In this document: positions 1 to 8,993 of the stretch, piece after piece
Layout of the letters: every line of letters begins with the position of its first letter
Position numbering within the stretch: the first letter of the stretch is position 1
Assembly: GCA_010672585.1 (NCBI GenBank)
Contig: JAAHGF010000045.1
Location: 1-38,596, forward strand
Direction: 5' to 3'
Length of the DNA: 38,596 bases
Source of the DNA: Okeania sp. SIO1I7
GTDB taxonomy: Bacteria > Cyanobacteriota > Cyanobacteriia > Cyanobacteriales > Microcoleaceae
Made by a program: the position numbers and the translations under genes
Notes under the pieces: model-generated
The model's input: only the letters and a program-made list of their open reading frames with translations
What the model was told of the DNA's origin: nothing
Databases searched by the model: none

Positions 1-71
1 AGGTTTTTTCGCATCTGATAGTTTTGGTTGATACAAGTTTCATCTAGTTAAGCTACAACTAATGTAGACCT

Positions 72-560
72 ATGCAAATTAATTCTGAAGTTACAGCTTA
101 TAGTTTTGACCGACTTATTGTTTGTGAGACTGCCGAAATTGCTCAGTTTTTAATAGCTAATAATTTCCACTTTGAACATAACTGCGCTGTACTAAGTATT
201 GATGGATATCCCCAGAATATTTGGTTTTTTAAATTCTCCACCGTGACAAATACGGCATTTTTCTTATTTTTGTTAGGTATTGGTTTAGGAATATTCTTAA
301 TTTATTTTGGTATGCGACAACTAAGTGTTCAACATAAAATACCTCAACCATTTAAGTTTAAGCAAAGTGAAATTACCCAATGGTTGAGACGTTGGGAAGA
401 AATTAATGGTGAGGTGACAAATGTTTTACCACCTTCCAGAGAAATGAGCGAACCTATACAGATTAATTCTGAAGTTACAGCTTATAGTTTTGACAGAGTT
501 ATTGTGTGTGATACTGCCGAAATTGCTCAGTTTTTAATAGCTAATAATTTCCACTTTTAA
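72..560 (+). pseudogene. 5' part of a broken cyanobacterial hypothetical gene
   Basis: I do not recognise the family. The reading frame gives 162 residues. Residues 1-50 and about 130-162 are two copies of one segment (INSEVTAYSFDR, then IVC, then TAEIAQFLIANNFHF). Between them lie a hydrophobic helix at about residues 58-80 and a basic stretch ending in LRRWEEINGEV. The frame stops early because a 23-bp stretch ending in AATTTCCAC (about 532-577) is present twice in tandem. Removing one copy joins this frame to the one that continues to 1132. Bases 75-222 are a partial direct duplication of 460-630, so the true gene probably began upstream of the helix, and the first 50 residues are duplicated debris. 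The likely product is a single-pass membrane protein with a cytoplasmic domain, but the function is unknown. Confidence 0.55.
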
Positions 561-640
561 TAGCGAATAATTTCCACTTTGAATATAATTGCGCGGTACT
601 AAGTATTGATGGATATCCCCAGAATATTTTTAGTACAGTA

Positions 641-1132
641 ATGCACATGTTAAAACAAAATCCAGATTTAAAAGTCTATGCTTTTCATAGTGCTACCCCC
701 CGTGGAGTTACAGTGATAAATGAACTGCGAAATAGTCCTAAATGGTTTAGCGGAAATAATCTAATTATTTATGATTTAGGATTATTGCCACGTCATGTAT
801 TTCCTAGTAAGAATATGTGGATTTTAAAGTCAGATGAATCAGCAAAACAAGGGCGAAAAATACCAGCAGAAGTCAAGCAAACTTTATCAACAGATGAACT
901 AGAATGGTTAGAGGCAGGATTTCATGTAGAATTAGAATCTTTTTCACCCCGTAAATTACTACAAGTAGTTTCTCAAGGTATTGCTAAAACTCAAGCAGTT
1001 GCTAATGGTTATAGTTCAGCTTCAGATAATAGTTTAGATTCTGGAGATAGTAGTGATGATGGGGTAATGTTTATTGATGTTGATGATAATAATCGAAATG
1101 TAGATTTTTTCGCATCTGATAGTTTTGGTTAA
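641..1132 (+). pseudogene. 3' part of the same broken hypothetical gene
   Basis: This 163-residue frame continues the gene that breaks at 560. Coding similarity to the duplicated segment starts earlier, at about 557 (LLIANNFHFEYN, then LSIDGYPQNI), before the first ATG at 641. The fold looks like an alpha/beta domain (LKVYAFHSATPRGV, then NNLIIYDLGLLPRHVF). It is followed by a helical stretch and a Ser/Asp-rich low-complexity tail that ends in DSFG. The last codons of the gene (GATAGTTTTGGTTAA) are also the start of the 141-bp tandem repeat unit that follows. A fragment of the same tail lies at bases 1-30, so a copy of the gene or array exists to the left of the window. No function is assigned. 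Confidence 0.5.
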
Positions 1133-1740
1133 ACACTGTAGGTTGGGTTAAGTGAAGCGCAACCCAACAAAAACATATATTTATATCTATAATTGTGAGG
1201 TTTATCCTGTGGATAAGCTACCCTAATACCGTTTCACTAAAGCAGGTTTTTCCTACCCGATAGTTTTGGTTAAACACTGTAGGTTGGGTTAAGTGAAGCG
1301 CAACCCAACAAAAACATATATCTATATCTATAATTGTGAGGTTTTTCCTGTGGATAAGCTACCCTAATACCGTTTCACTAAAGCAGGTTTTTCCTACCCG
1401 ATAGTTTTGGTTAATGTAGGTTGGGTTAAGTTAAGCGCAACCCAATAAAAACATATATATCTATATCTATAATTGTGAGGTTTATCCTGTGGATAAGCTA
1501 CCCTAATACCGTTTCACTAAAGTAGGTTTTTTCATATCTGATAGTTTTGGTTAAATATTGTAGGTTGGGTTAAGTTAAGCGCAACCCAACAAAAACATAT
1601 ATATCTATATCTATAATTGTGAGGTTTTTCCTGTGGATAAGCTACCCTAATACCGTTTCACTAAAGTAGGTTTTTCCTATCCGATAGTTTTGGTTAATGT
1701 AGGTTTGCTTAAGTGAAACCCAACCCAACAAAAACATATA
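1118..1740. repeat. 141-bp tandem repeat array
   Basis: Units begin with GATAGTTTTGGTTAA at 1118, 1259, 1400, 1540 and 1683, giving spacings of 141, 141, 140 and 143 bp; the last unit is incomplete. Each unit carries the final 15 bp of the preceding gene and a short hairpin (TTGGGTT, 10-11 nt, AACCCAA). It also carries an AT-rich ATATCTATATCT stretch and a GTGGATAAGCTACCC block. The units differ by point changes and indels, so the array is not brand new. It fills most of the gap 1133-1940. The remaining 1741-1940 holds degenerate TTGGGTT pieces and no gene. Confidence 0.9.
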
Positions 1741-1940
1741 TCTAAGCTGTTTTGCACTTAAAACATATATCCAATTTTTGTCAAAGGGAACAGAGAATAT
1801 AGAATCTAAATTATTCTTAGCTTATCTTGTCTATATGTTGGGTTTCTCCTGCGAATAAGCTCCGCTAAGATGTCTCAACCTAACCTACTAATAGCTAATA
1901 ACTGTTGGGTTTCGGGTTCCTCAAACCAACCTACGGGAGT

Positions 1941-3674
1941 CTATTTTTGATTAACTTGTAACCAAATTTCTAAACTTACTAATAACCAAAGTTGAATACC
2001 ATAACGCTTCCAAGTATCCCCACGATAATTTAACCAATCTTTGATTAAATCTTGATTGAAATAAGGAGCGATCGCTGCTTTTTTACTTAACAATAAATTC
2101 CTCGTTCGACGTTGCCAAATTTGTCGAAACCAAAAGTTAACAGGTACCATCATTCCACTTTTTGGACGAGTTAATATTTTCTCTGGTAATAAGTCTGCCA
2201 CTGCTCGTTTTAATACCGCTTTTTCATCAGCACCAGATAATTTATATTCTGGTGGAATTTCTAAACTCATCTCCACAATTCTTTGGTCAAATAATGGGGA
2301 AAGTCCGATTAAACTAGCCGCCCTAGTCATATTATTTACTTTCGTTAAAATATGGTCTGCTCCCTTAAATTTAATATTGAGTAACATCAAGCGGTTTAAA
2401 TAATCAGCATCAGAATTTAAGTCAGACTCAAATATATAAGGTTCTGTTTTTACAGCTTCCCAAATATCGGGTTTTAATAGCTTAGATAAATCTGCAAAAC
2501 ATTTATGAAAAGAACTTAGATAAGATGAAACAATATCTGGCTTTCCTGACTGCAAACCACCATAAATATTATTTAATAACATTGGTTTATTTTTCGGTCC
2601 GCCAAAACAAGGGTCCCCACCTTCACCATTCAGAATAACTCCCACATTTTCTGCTGCTAAATTTCCTAAAAGATAATTAGGAACTGTTAATGGGTCGCCA
2701 ATAGGGTCATCTAAATTTGCCATAGTAATTGGCAGTTTATTCCACATATCATCCGGCGTAATTTCTAGGATGTGATGTTGAGTTTGACAATGTTGAGCAA
2801 CTAAACTAGAAAATTCTAATTCATTGGGTAATTCTGCACCAAAATGTATTGAATAAGTATGTACCGGATAATCATGATTTTTTGCTGCTAATGCCACAAT
2901 GCAACTCGAATCTAAACCACCCGATAAATAGGCTCCCACTGGTTGATTATTTGGTAAATATTCAGGAATAATTTTATCTAGAAGAAAACGTAATTTTTTA
3001 CCATGATATTCTAAAGGTCGGTCGGCATTTTTAACTTGTTCTTGTGGTTGCCAATAAGACATTGGTGATGGAATTTTCAAATCATTAGTAAAACGGATAA
3101 AACTTCCCGGCCTTAATTCTTTTACTTCCTGCCAAAGAGTACGTTCTCCAGGCACAAAAGCACAACAAAGATAATCTCGTAAAGCTATTAAATCTAATTC
3201 ATTAGAATGGTAAGAAGAAAGAACTTTTAATCGAGGAGAAATCCAAATAGTTGAGTCTGTAGTAGTGTAATATAAAGTCCGTCCACCCACGCGATCGCGC
3301 CCAATCCATAATTCTTTTTCTTCCCTATCCCAAACAGCTAAAGCAAAAATTCCTTCTAATAACAAAAAAGTTTTTACCCCATAACTTTGCCATAATTCCG
3401 CAACTGTTTGAGTAGCAGTAAGAGAGGCAGAAATATCTAAAAGTTTTTGTAATTGTGACAGATTAGTTAAGCAAATATCCCCCACAACAACAAACCTTTC
3501 ATTAGAGCTAAAAATCGGTTGAATTTGGTGAATCAAAAAGTGGCGATCGCTCCAATAAGTATCTGCCTTTATCTGGTCTATTTTTCCCCAAGCAAGATAC
3601 CAATTAGGGGTAACTAAATTTTTATTTGTAGGAACCGATGATTGTCTATTTAATGATAAAAAATTAAACTTCAT
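1941..3674 (-). CDS. asparagine synthase-like protein without N-terminal Cys
   Basis: The frame gives 577 residues from the ATG at 3674. An in-frame extension to 3785 would translate a heptamer repeat, so I reject it. Residues about 20-200 resemble the class II glutamine amidotransferase half of AsnB, with FALAVWDREEKELWIGRDR well preserved. The C-terminal half is the ATP-pyrophosphatase synthetase domain, with the PP-loop SGGLDSS at 251-257, GEGGDPCFGG at about 350-359 and the late RPKSGMMVP segment. AsnB enzymes need a Cys right after Met1 to hydrolyse glutamine. Here the N-terminus is MKFNF and no such Cys is present, so the enzyme probably uses free ammonia or another acceptor, or belongs to an AsnB-like amidotransferase/cyclase group. 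No peptide precursor gene is visible nearby. Asparagine synthetase-related is firm; the exact reaction is not. Confidence 0.85.
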   Translation of the reverse strand: MKFNFLSLNRQSSVPTNKNLVTPNWYLAWGKIDQIKADTYWSDRHFLIHQIQPIFSSNERFVVVGDICLTNLSQLQKLLDISASLTATQTVAELWQSYGVKTFLLLEGIFALAVWDREEKELWIGRDRVGGRTLYYTTTDSTIWISPRLKVLSSYHSNELDLIALRDYLCCAFVPGERTLWQEVKELRPGSFIRFTNDLKIPSPMSYWQPQEQVKNADRPLEYHGKKLRFLLDKIIPEYLPNNQPVGAYLSGGLDSSCIVALAAKNHDYPVHTYSIHFGAELPNELEFSSLVAQHCQTQHHILEITPDDMWNKLPITMANLDDPIGDPLTVPNYLLGNLAAENVGVILNGEGGDPCFGGPKNKPMLLNNIYGGLQSGKPDIVSSYLSSFHKCFADLSKLLKPDIWEAVKTEPYIFESDLNSDADYLNRLMLLNIKFKGADHILTKVNNMTRAASLIGLSPLFDQRIVEMSLEIPPEYKLSGADEKAVLKRAVADLLPEKILTRPKSGMMVPVNFWFRQIWQRRTRNLLLSKKAAIAPYFNQDLIKDWLNYRGDTWKRYGIQLWLLVSLEIWLQVNQK

Positions 3675-3681
3675 ATCTACT

Positions 3682-3727
3682 AATAAAGTAAGGAAGAAGG
3701 AAGAGGGAAGAAGGAAGAGGGAGGAAA
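3682..3727. repeat. GAAGGAA/GAAGAGG heptamer tract
   Basis: An imperfect purine-rich tract of mainly 7-bp units lies just upstream (5') of the asparagine synthase-like gene. It reads GAAGG on the + strand, opposite to that gene. Translating it creates the false N-terminal extension of the gene. Confidence 0.7.
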
Positions 3728-4050
3728 GCTTAAAAGCTTGAAAAAACGTAAATTTTCTGTAGATATTCACCTTGGTTTTACACAAACGATACCAGTGGAC
3801 ATGAGATAATTACACTTAATTTAATTGTGTTATATAGCAATCAGGAATGAGATGTGACAATTGAGGTATTCCTTTAAAGCATAGAATATAGCAGTTATCT
3901 TATTCTTATGTATTCGTTTCTTCCCTCCATATCTATTCCCTCCATACCTAAAACAAAAGTCTCCAATATCTCACAACTAAAATCATATTGCTATACCAAG
4001 CGTGAAAAAAGAATTATGAACTTAGACGACACTTCAATTATTAAATAATT

Positions 4051-4316
4051 ATTGCTCTGCTGATTAAATCTAAAAGCATTGACATATAAAGAAAAGTGCC
4101 TTTTTGGGGCTTTTAAAAAGTGCCTGGTTTTCAGCCTAAAACGCTCAAACAGTTAGTATTTTAGGCAACAGTTGGGCAGAAAAATCAAGGGACAATTCTT
4201 GCTCCTACCTCCTTGCTCATTCCCATTTCTTCTATTTTCCCCTCCTGGGAGGGGGAGGGGCGAGGGGTGGGTTATATCCTACCCCTACTAAAAGACTTTT
4301 TCAGCAAACCCTAATT
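4051..4316 (+). mobile_element. miniature element, family B, copy 1
   Basis: This non-coding element is bounded by imperfect inverted ends of the type TAATTAGGGYTTGCTGA; here the left end is degenerate (TTGCTCTGCTGATT) and the right end reads TCAGCAAACCCTAATTA. Its interior (ATTAAATCTAAAAGCATTGA, then GTGCCTTTTT and TTAGGCAACAGTTGGGC) is shared with 4445-4875, 29988-30480 and 34309-34548. It interrupts another repeat (family F), whose uninterrupted copy is at 30640-30735. The rest of the 3675-5176 gap holds nested repeats and no gene. Confidence 0.75.
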
Positions 4317-4400
4317 AACACAGACTAAATAACTTTTTTGATAATTAGCACCCCAATTATTGTTAATTATTCTAATATTTACTTCTCCCTTGCTCCCTTG
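4317..4400. repeat. intergenic repeat, family F, copy 1 (right part)
   Basis: Bases 4317-4400 (AACACAGACTAAATAACTTT, then a TAGCACCCCAATTATTG-like stretch) match 30662-30735 closely. The left part of the repeat (ACTTCAATTATTAAATAATT) is at 4031-4050, on the other side of the family B insertion. No coding sense was found. Confidence 0.65.
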
Positions 4401-4444
4401 CTTCCCCACTCCCCTACTCCCCTACTCCTCCGCTCCTGAATAAT

Positions 4445-4875
4445 AATTAGGGTTTGCTAAAAAAGTATGAGTGGTAGGGGTAGGAGACAGGAGACAGGAG
4501 AAATTGGAATTTATAGGAGGTAGAAGTAAGAATTGTCCCTTAATTTTTATGCCCAACTATGTGCCTAAAATACGCTCCTTTTTGAGCATAAAGAGCTGAA
4601 AAATTTGCACTTTTTTCGACTCCAAAAATGCTTTAGTCGTAAGCATTCAGCTGTCAGCCATCAGCTATCAGCTATTGCTTTTAGTTTACAATCAAAGCAA
4701 TATTTAATTGTCTTACTACAAAAGTTGATTCCCTTGACCTTAAAGTCAGTTGTTAATTTAAACACTGTTCTTAAAGAGAAAATCTTTTTGCTGATAGCTT
4801 ACAGCTAATAGCTGAATGCTTACCTTTAGTCTTTATATGTCAATGCTTTTATATTTAATCAGCAAGTCCTAATTA
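4445..4875 (-). mobile_element. miniature element, family B, copy 2, interrupted
   Basis: A reverse-oriented family B copy with ends TAATTAGGGTTTGCT and AGCAAGTCCTAATTA. It is split by a family A element at 4639-4823. Without that insert and one 8-bp duplication, the sequence lines up with the reverse complement of the intact copy at 34309-34548. It is followed by five AATTATT heptamers (4870-4905). Confidence 0.8.
4639..4823. mobile_element. miniature inverted-repeat element, family A, copy 1
   Basis: This 185-bp element has ends GTAAGCATTCAGCTGTCAGC and GCTAATAGCTGAATGCTTAC. It is flanked by the perfect 8-bp direct repeat CTTTAGTC (4631-4638 and 4824-4831). It has no coding capacity. GTAA ends with 8-bp duplications are typical of the IS66 family, as I recall it, so a non-autonomous IS66-type element is the best guess. 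Confidence 0.9.
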
Positions 4876-5176
4876 TTAATTATTAATTATTAATTATTAA
4901 TTATTTTGTAGCTCACGCTTTTTAGGAATTGCTATAATCTAAAATATAGCAATCCGCGCATTGGTTGTGACAATTTTTATAATAGTTAATTTGAACTGAA
5001 AACCTTTCATCTTCTGACCCCTGTACGTCCCCAATCCAACGACTCCCCTACCTGACTCCTAACTCCTAACTCCCACCAAAATATTACAACTTAAATAGGA
5101 TTGCTATATGTAGATAAGATCGAGTCTAATAAATAGATTGAGTATCAGATTGTAAAAATACAAATATTTAAAGACT

Positions 5177-8100
5177 ATGGCATCTATAAATCAAGATTTC
5201 TCGATCCAGAATACTAGAAAAAATTCCCTGCGTAACGTTTTTATTGTGCCTTTTATTTTACAAATATTAACAACATTTGCATTAATTGGTTATCTTTCTT
5301 TTAGAAATGGAGAAAAAGCAGTTAATCGATTAGCAAGTCAATGGGAACATGAAGTTACAAACCGTGTCGAAGACCACCTAAATCATTACCTAGAATACCC
5401 TCACATTATTGTTCAAAGTAATATCAATGCTATTCAACTCGAACAACTAAATACCAGAAATATTAATACCTTAGCCTTTCATTTCATTAAACAAATTCAA
5501 TTGTATAAATTTGTTTCTGCTATTTATTTTACAGGTGACTATGAAAATGGAGAATATGCTCAAGGTAGACGAAATATAGATGGTACTCTAAATATAAAAG
5601 TATATGAAGATTTTCCCAATCGTGTCGATTATCTCGTAAATAAAGAAGGTCAGCGTATTAAAAAGCTGCAAAGTAGAGATTTTTATCCCCAAATAAGACC
5701 TTGGTATCAAGCTGCAATCAAAGCACAGAAACCAACCTGGACTGAAATTTATAATTTTGTTGGCCCTGGTGAACTAGGCATTACATTTTCTGCACCTGTT
5801 TTAGACAAAACTGGGCAATTCAGGGGAGTAATTGCTGTTGATTTGATTCTGAGTGATATTAGTGATTTTCTCAGAAAACTAGAAATTCCCTCTAGTAGTC
5901 AAGTTTTTCTGTTAGAAACTTCTGGAGATTTGATTGCTAGTTCCACACCGGAAAAGCCCTATTTTTTATCAGAAGAAAATCAAATACCACAGAGAATAAA
6001 AGCAGTAGCTAGTCAAAATCAATTAACTCAAGCAGCTGCCAAATATTTGAGCCTAAAAATAGACAACCTTTCCGAAATTAAAACAATTCAAGAATTTAAA
6101 TTTAAAGTTAATGGCCAAGCTCATTTTCTGCATATTGCTCCACTCGAACTTCAGCAAGGTTTAGACTGGATACTTGTAATAACTGTCCCGACTTCTGATG
6201 TGATGGGAGAGATTCATGCTAATACACGCACCACCATATTACTTTGTATTGGAGCTTTAACTATAGCAATTGTAGTAGTAATTATGACAGTAAGTTTAGT
6301 TACTGCACCTATTCTCAAACTTAATTCTGCTGCCAAAAAAATTACTCAAGGTAAATGGGACACTCGACTCAATATTAACCGTAACGATGAAGTGGGAGAA
6401 CTGACTCACTCTTTTAATTGTATGGCAAACCAACTAAAAAATTCCTTTAAATCTCTGGAAGCAAACAACCAACAACTCAAGCAACTCGATCGCATCAAAG
6501 ACGAATTTTTAGCCAACACTTCTCACGAACTACGAACACCCCTCAATGGTATTATCGGTATTGGTGAATTTCTTTTAGAAAGCAATACAGAAAAATTGAA
6601 TCCAGTCACCACTAGCAACTTAACGATGATAGTTTCTAGCGCTCGTCGTCTCTCCAATCTTGTCAACGACATTCTTGACTTTTCTAAAATAAAACACCAC
6701 ACACTAGCATTAGACTTTAAACCTGTTGATGTTTATGGAGTGGTAGAAGCAGTAGTCATCTTAAATCTTTTACTCAGCAAAAAGAAAAATCTCAAACTAA
6801 TAAATGCTACTCCTAAAGATTTACCCCCTGTCTATGCTGATGAAAACCGTCTACAACAAATTCTATATAACCTAATCGGTAATGCTATTAAATTTACTGA
6901 GTCTGGTCAAGTCAAAATCTCAGCAGAATTAGTTGACAACAATATGACAAACTTCGATCGACAACCCTGCACCCAAGAGCTAGATATAGATAAATCTCAG
7001 CAACTGATAATAGTCGTCTCCGATACTGGTATCGGTATTCCCGCTGATAAACTAGAGCGCATCTTTGAATCATTTGAGCAAGGAGAAGGTTCCACAGCTA
7101 GAAAATATGGGGGTACAGGTTTAGGGTTAGCAGTCACGAAACAATTAGTTGAACTCCATAGCGGTCGGATATGGGTTGAGTCTGAGGTCGGTGTCGGTTC
7201 TCATTTTCACTTTACCCTACCCATTTCTCAAAAACCTGTAACCGATCCCCCATCTCTTCCTACTCCTCAAATCAGCAGTATTCGTCATCCAGTCGAGCAA
7301 CTAGAAATACCTGTAGAAAATGAACACAACAAATGTTATTTAGCTGATGGTGATTTCCACATTTTAATTGTTGATGATGAACCAATAAACATTCAAGTTC
7401 TCAACAATCACTTAACAGCAAATCACTACAAAGTTACCCAAGCATTAAACGGAAAAAGTGCTTTAACTGCTTTAGATAAGGAAGAAAATATAGACTTAAT
7501 TTTGCTAGATGTAATGATGCCTAATATGTCTGGTTACGAAGTTTGTGCTAAAATTAGGGAAAAATATCCTGCCCAAACTTTGCCAATTTTAATGTTAACC
7601 GCAAAAAATCAAGTAGCTGATTTAGTCATGGGTTTTCAATTTGGTGCTAATGATTATCTGACTAAACCTTTTGCCAAAGATGAATTATTAACTAGAGTGA
7701 AAACTCATCTTCAATTATCAAAAATTACTAATGCTTACGGACGTTTTGTCCCCCACGAATATGTAAAATTACTCTCTAAAGAAAATATTATTGATGTTAA
7801 CTTAGGCGATCGAGTTTGTAAGGAAATGGCAATTTTCTTTTCTGATATTCGTTCTTTTACTACTCTATCTGAGAAGATGACAGCTCAAGAAACTTTTGCT
7901 TTTGTTAACGGTTATTTACAACAAGTTGCCCCAGAAATTCGCGGTCGCAATGGTTTGATTATTAAGTTTATGGGAGATGGCATTATGGCAGTATTTCCTA
8001 ATGGTGTTGATGATGCTCTACAGTCATCTATTTCTCAGCTTCATAAATTACACAAATATAATCAAACTCTACAAGCTACAGGTTTATTTCCCATTAAAAT

Positions 8101-8593
8101 TGGCGTAGGAATTCATTGGGGTCGCATGATGGTGGGTATAGTGGGAGAGAAAACTCGAATGTCGGGAGATGCAATTTCTGATAATGTCAATTTGACAGCT
8201 CGTTTAGAAGGTTTAACTAAGTATTATGGAGTTTCTTTGTTAATTTCTGAATCAGCTTTTCAGGGTTTAAAAAATCCAGAAAAATATCAAATTAGGTTTT
8301 TAGACCGAGCATCTGTTAAGGGTAGAGATGAACCAATTAATGTTTATGAAGTGATGGATGGTGAAATTGATGAAGTGCGAGAATTAAAGTTAAAAACTCA
8401 GGCAGATTTTGAAAATGCTACAAAATATTTTCGGTTGGGAGATTTAGTTTCAGCTAAACATTATTTCGACAAAGTATTAGCAGTTAATTCTTCAGATAAA
8501 ACAGCTAAACTTTATTTAGATAGAATTGATAAATTAACATCCACTGGTATACCAGAAAACTGGAATGGAGTTTGGGCATTTACTCAGAAGTAA
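5177..8593 (+). CDS. hybrid sensor kinase with receiver and adenylate/guanylate cyclase
   Basis: This 1138-residue multidomain signalling protein begins with a membrane helix at about residues 20-42. An extracytoplasmic dCache-type sensor follows (about 45-345; DFYPQIRPWYQAA and APVLDKTGQFRGVIAVD). A second helix lies at about 350-378 and a HAMP domain at 378-430. The HisKA domain has the phospho-acceptor H450 in SHELRTPLNG. The HATPase has N, G1 and G2 boxes (NLIGNAIKFTESG, SDTGIGIP, GGTGLGLAV). The receiver has phospho-Asp D778 in LLDVMMP and TKPF. The class III cyclase domain (about 860-1050) has the metal Asp in FFSDIRSFT, then KFMGDG and SGDAISDNVNLTARL. A short TPR-like tail ends the protein. 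The Lys before GDG favours ATP, so cAMP is the likelier product. It should couple an external ligand to phosphotransfer and cyclic nucleotide output. It stands alone in its transcription unit and is followed directly by a heptamer tract. Confidence 0.9.
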   Translation: MASINQDFSIQNTRKNSLRNVFIVPFILQILTTFALIGYLSFRNGEKAVNRLASQWEHEVTNRVEDHLNHYLEYPHIIVQSNINAIQLEQLNTRNINTLAFHFIKQIQLYKFVSAIYFTGDYENGEYAQGRRNIDGTLNIKVYEDFPNRVDYLVNKEGQRIKKLQSRDFYPQIRPWYQAAIKAQKPTWTEIYNFVGPGELGITFSAPVLDKTGQFRGVIAVDLILSDISDFLRKLEIPSSSQVFLLETSGDLIASSTPEKPYFLSEENQIPQRIKAVASQNQLTQAAAKYLSLKIDNLSEIKTIQEFKFKVNGQAHFLHIAPLELQQGLDWILVITVPTSDVMGEIHANTRTTILLCIGALTIAIVVVIMTVSLVTAPILKLNSAAKKITQGKWDTRLNINRNDEVGELTHSFNCMANQLKNSFKSLEANNQQLKQLDRIKDEFLANTSHELRTPLNGIIGIGEFLLESNTEKLNPVTTSNLTMIVSSARRLSNLVNDILDFSKIKHHTLALDFKPVDVYGVVEAVVILNLLLSKKKNLKLINATPKDLPPVYADENRLQQILYNLIGNAIKFTESGQVKISAELVDNNMTNFDRQPCTQELDIDKSQQLIIVVSDTGIGIPADKLERIFESFEQGEGSTARKYGGTGLGLAVTKQLVELHSGRIWVESEVGVGSHFHFTLPISQKPVTDPPSLPTPQISSIRHPVEQLEIPVENEHNKCYLADGDFHILIVDDEPINIQVLNNHLTANHYKVTQALNGKSALTALDKEENIDLILLDVMMPNMSGYEVCAKIREKYPAQTLPILMLTAKNQVADLVMGFQFGANDYLTKPFAKDELLTRVKTHLQLSKITNAYGRFVPHEYVKLLSKENIIDVNLGDRVCKEMAIFFSDIRSFTTLSEKMTAQETFAFVNGYLQQVAPEIRGRNGLIIKFMGDGIMAVFPNGVDDALQSSISQLHKLHKYNQTLQATGLFPIKIGVGIHWGRMMVGIVGEKTRMSGDAISDNVNLTARLEGLTKYYGVSLLISESAFQGLKNPEKYQIRFLDRASVKGRDEPINVYEVMDGEIDEVRELKLKTQADFENATKYFRLGDLVSAKHYFDKVLAVNSSDKTAKLYLDRIDKLTSTGIPENWNGVWAFTQK

Positions 8594-8640
8594 TGAAGAA
8601 GGAAGAAGTAAGAAGGAAGAGGGAAGAAGTAAGAAGGAAG
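8594..8640 (+). repeat. GAAGGAA-type heptamer tract after stop codon
   Basis: Purine-rich units (GAAGGAA, GAAGTAA, GAAGAGG) begin at the stop codon of the cyclase gene, purine strand as sense. Confidence 0.75.
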
Positions 8641-8643
8641 TAG

Positions 8644-8671
8644 GTTGGGTTAAGCGGCAGCGCAACCCAAC
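8644..8671. repeat. GTTGGGTT/AACCCAAC hairpin repeat
   Basis: A perfect 8-bp inverted repeat with a 12-nt loop. The same motif recurs in every unit of the 1118-1740 array. It lies between the convergent cyclase and NACHT genes and could act as a bidirectional terminator; no T-run supports this firmly. Confidence 0.6.
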
Positions 8672-8694
8672 AAAAGTGAAAAATCGGACGTGGA

Positions 8695-8993
8695 CTAATT
8701 ATCTAGTCGTCGCAATTTCTTCTTTGCCCACTCCCGCAGTTTTTCATCTGGGTCATTTTCCGCTCTGTCTTGTAATAGTGGGAGGGTTTGCGGATGGTTT
8801 GGGTAATGTTTGACTATTTCTTCTAGTGCAATTTGTCGAGGGTTGTCTTCCCAGTTTTTTTCACGTTGAAAGGGGTCATTGACGGCAGTGCGATCAAAAA
8901 ATTCAAAAATTCCGGGTTCATGTTTCCAACCAGTAGCTATTTGTTGTACTGCTTCAACTCGCACATCGTGATCATCATCAGACTCTACACATT
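8695..8993 (-). pseudogene. frameshifted C-terminal tail of the NACHT protein
   Basis: This frame encodes the end of the NACHT gene, out of phase with 8985-11882 by one base. At 8994 the repeat unit reads GTTGAG where every other unit reads GTTTGAG, and the spacing to the next unit is 101 bp instead of 102. Restoring one T joins the frames into a protein of about 1062 residues. The tail carries one more 34-residue repeat and a cap with FEFFDRTAVNDPF, WEDNPRQIALEEI and DRAENDPDEKLREWAKK. The same cap ends the repeat protein at 16663-19347. It is either a real inactivation or truncation of the tail, or a sequencing error in a short T-run. Confidence 0.85.

Noticed and set aside
1118-1740. Possible CRISPR array
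   Set aside because: The repeated units are about 141 bp with no unique spacers; variation is scattered point change, so it is a plain tandem array.
3675-3785. N-terminal extension of the asparagine synthase-like protein
   Set aside because: It would translate a heptamer tract into a spurious hydrophobic segment; the ATG at 3674 fits the domain start.
4605-4808. 67-residue reading frame
   Set aside because: It runs across family B and family A element sequence and has no protein-like features.
1941-5176. Lasso peptide cluster suggested by an AsnB-like enzyme
   Set aside because: No precursor, leader protease or exporter gene is present; the flank holds only repeats.
8565-8813. Small reading frame with KEEGRSK repeats
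   Set aside because: It starts inside the cyclase gene and translates the heptamer tract and a hairpin repeat.
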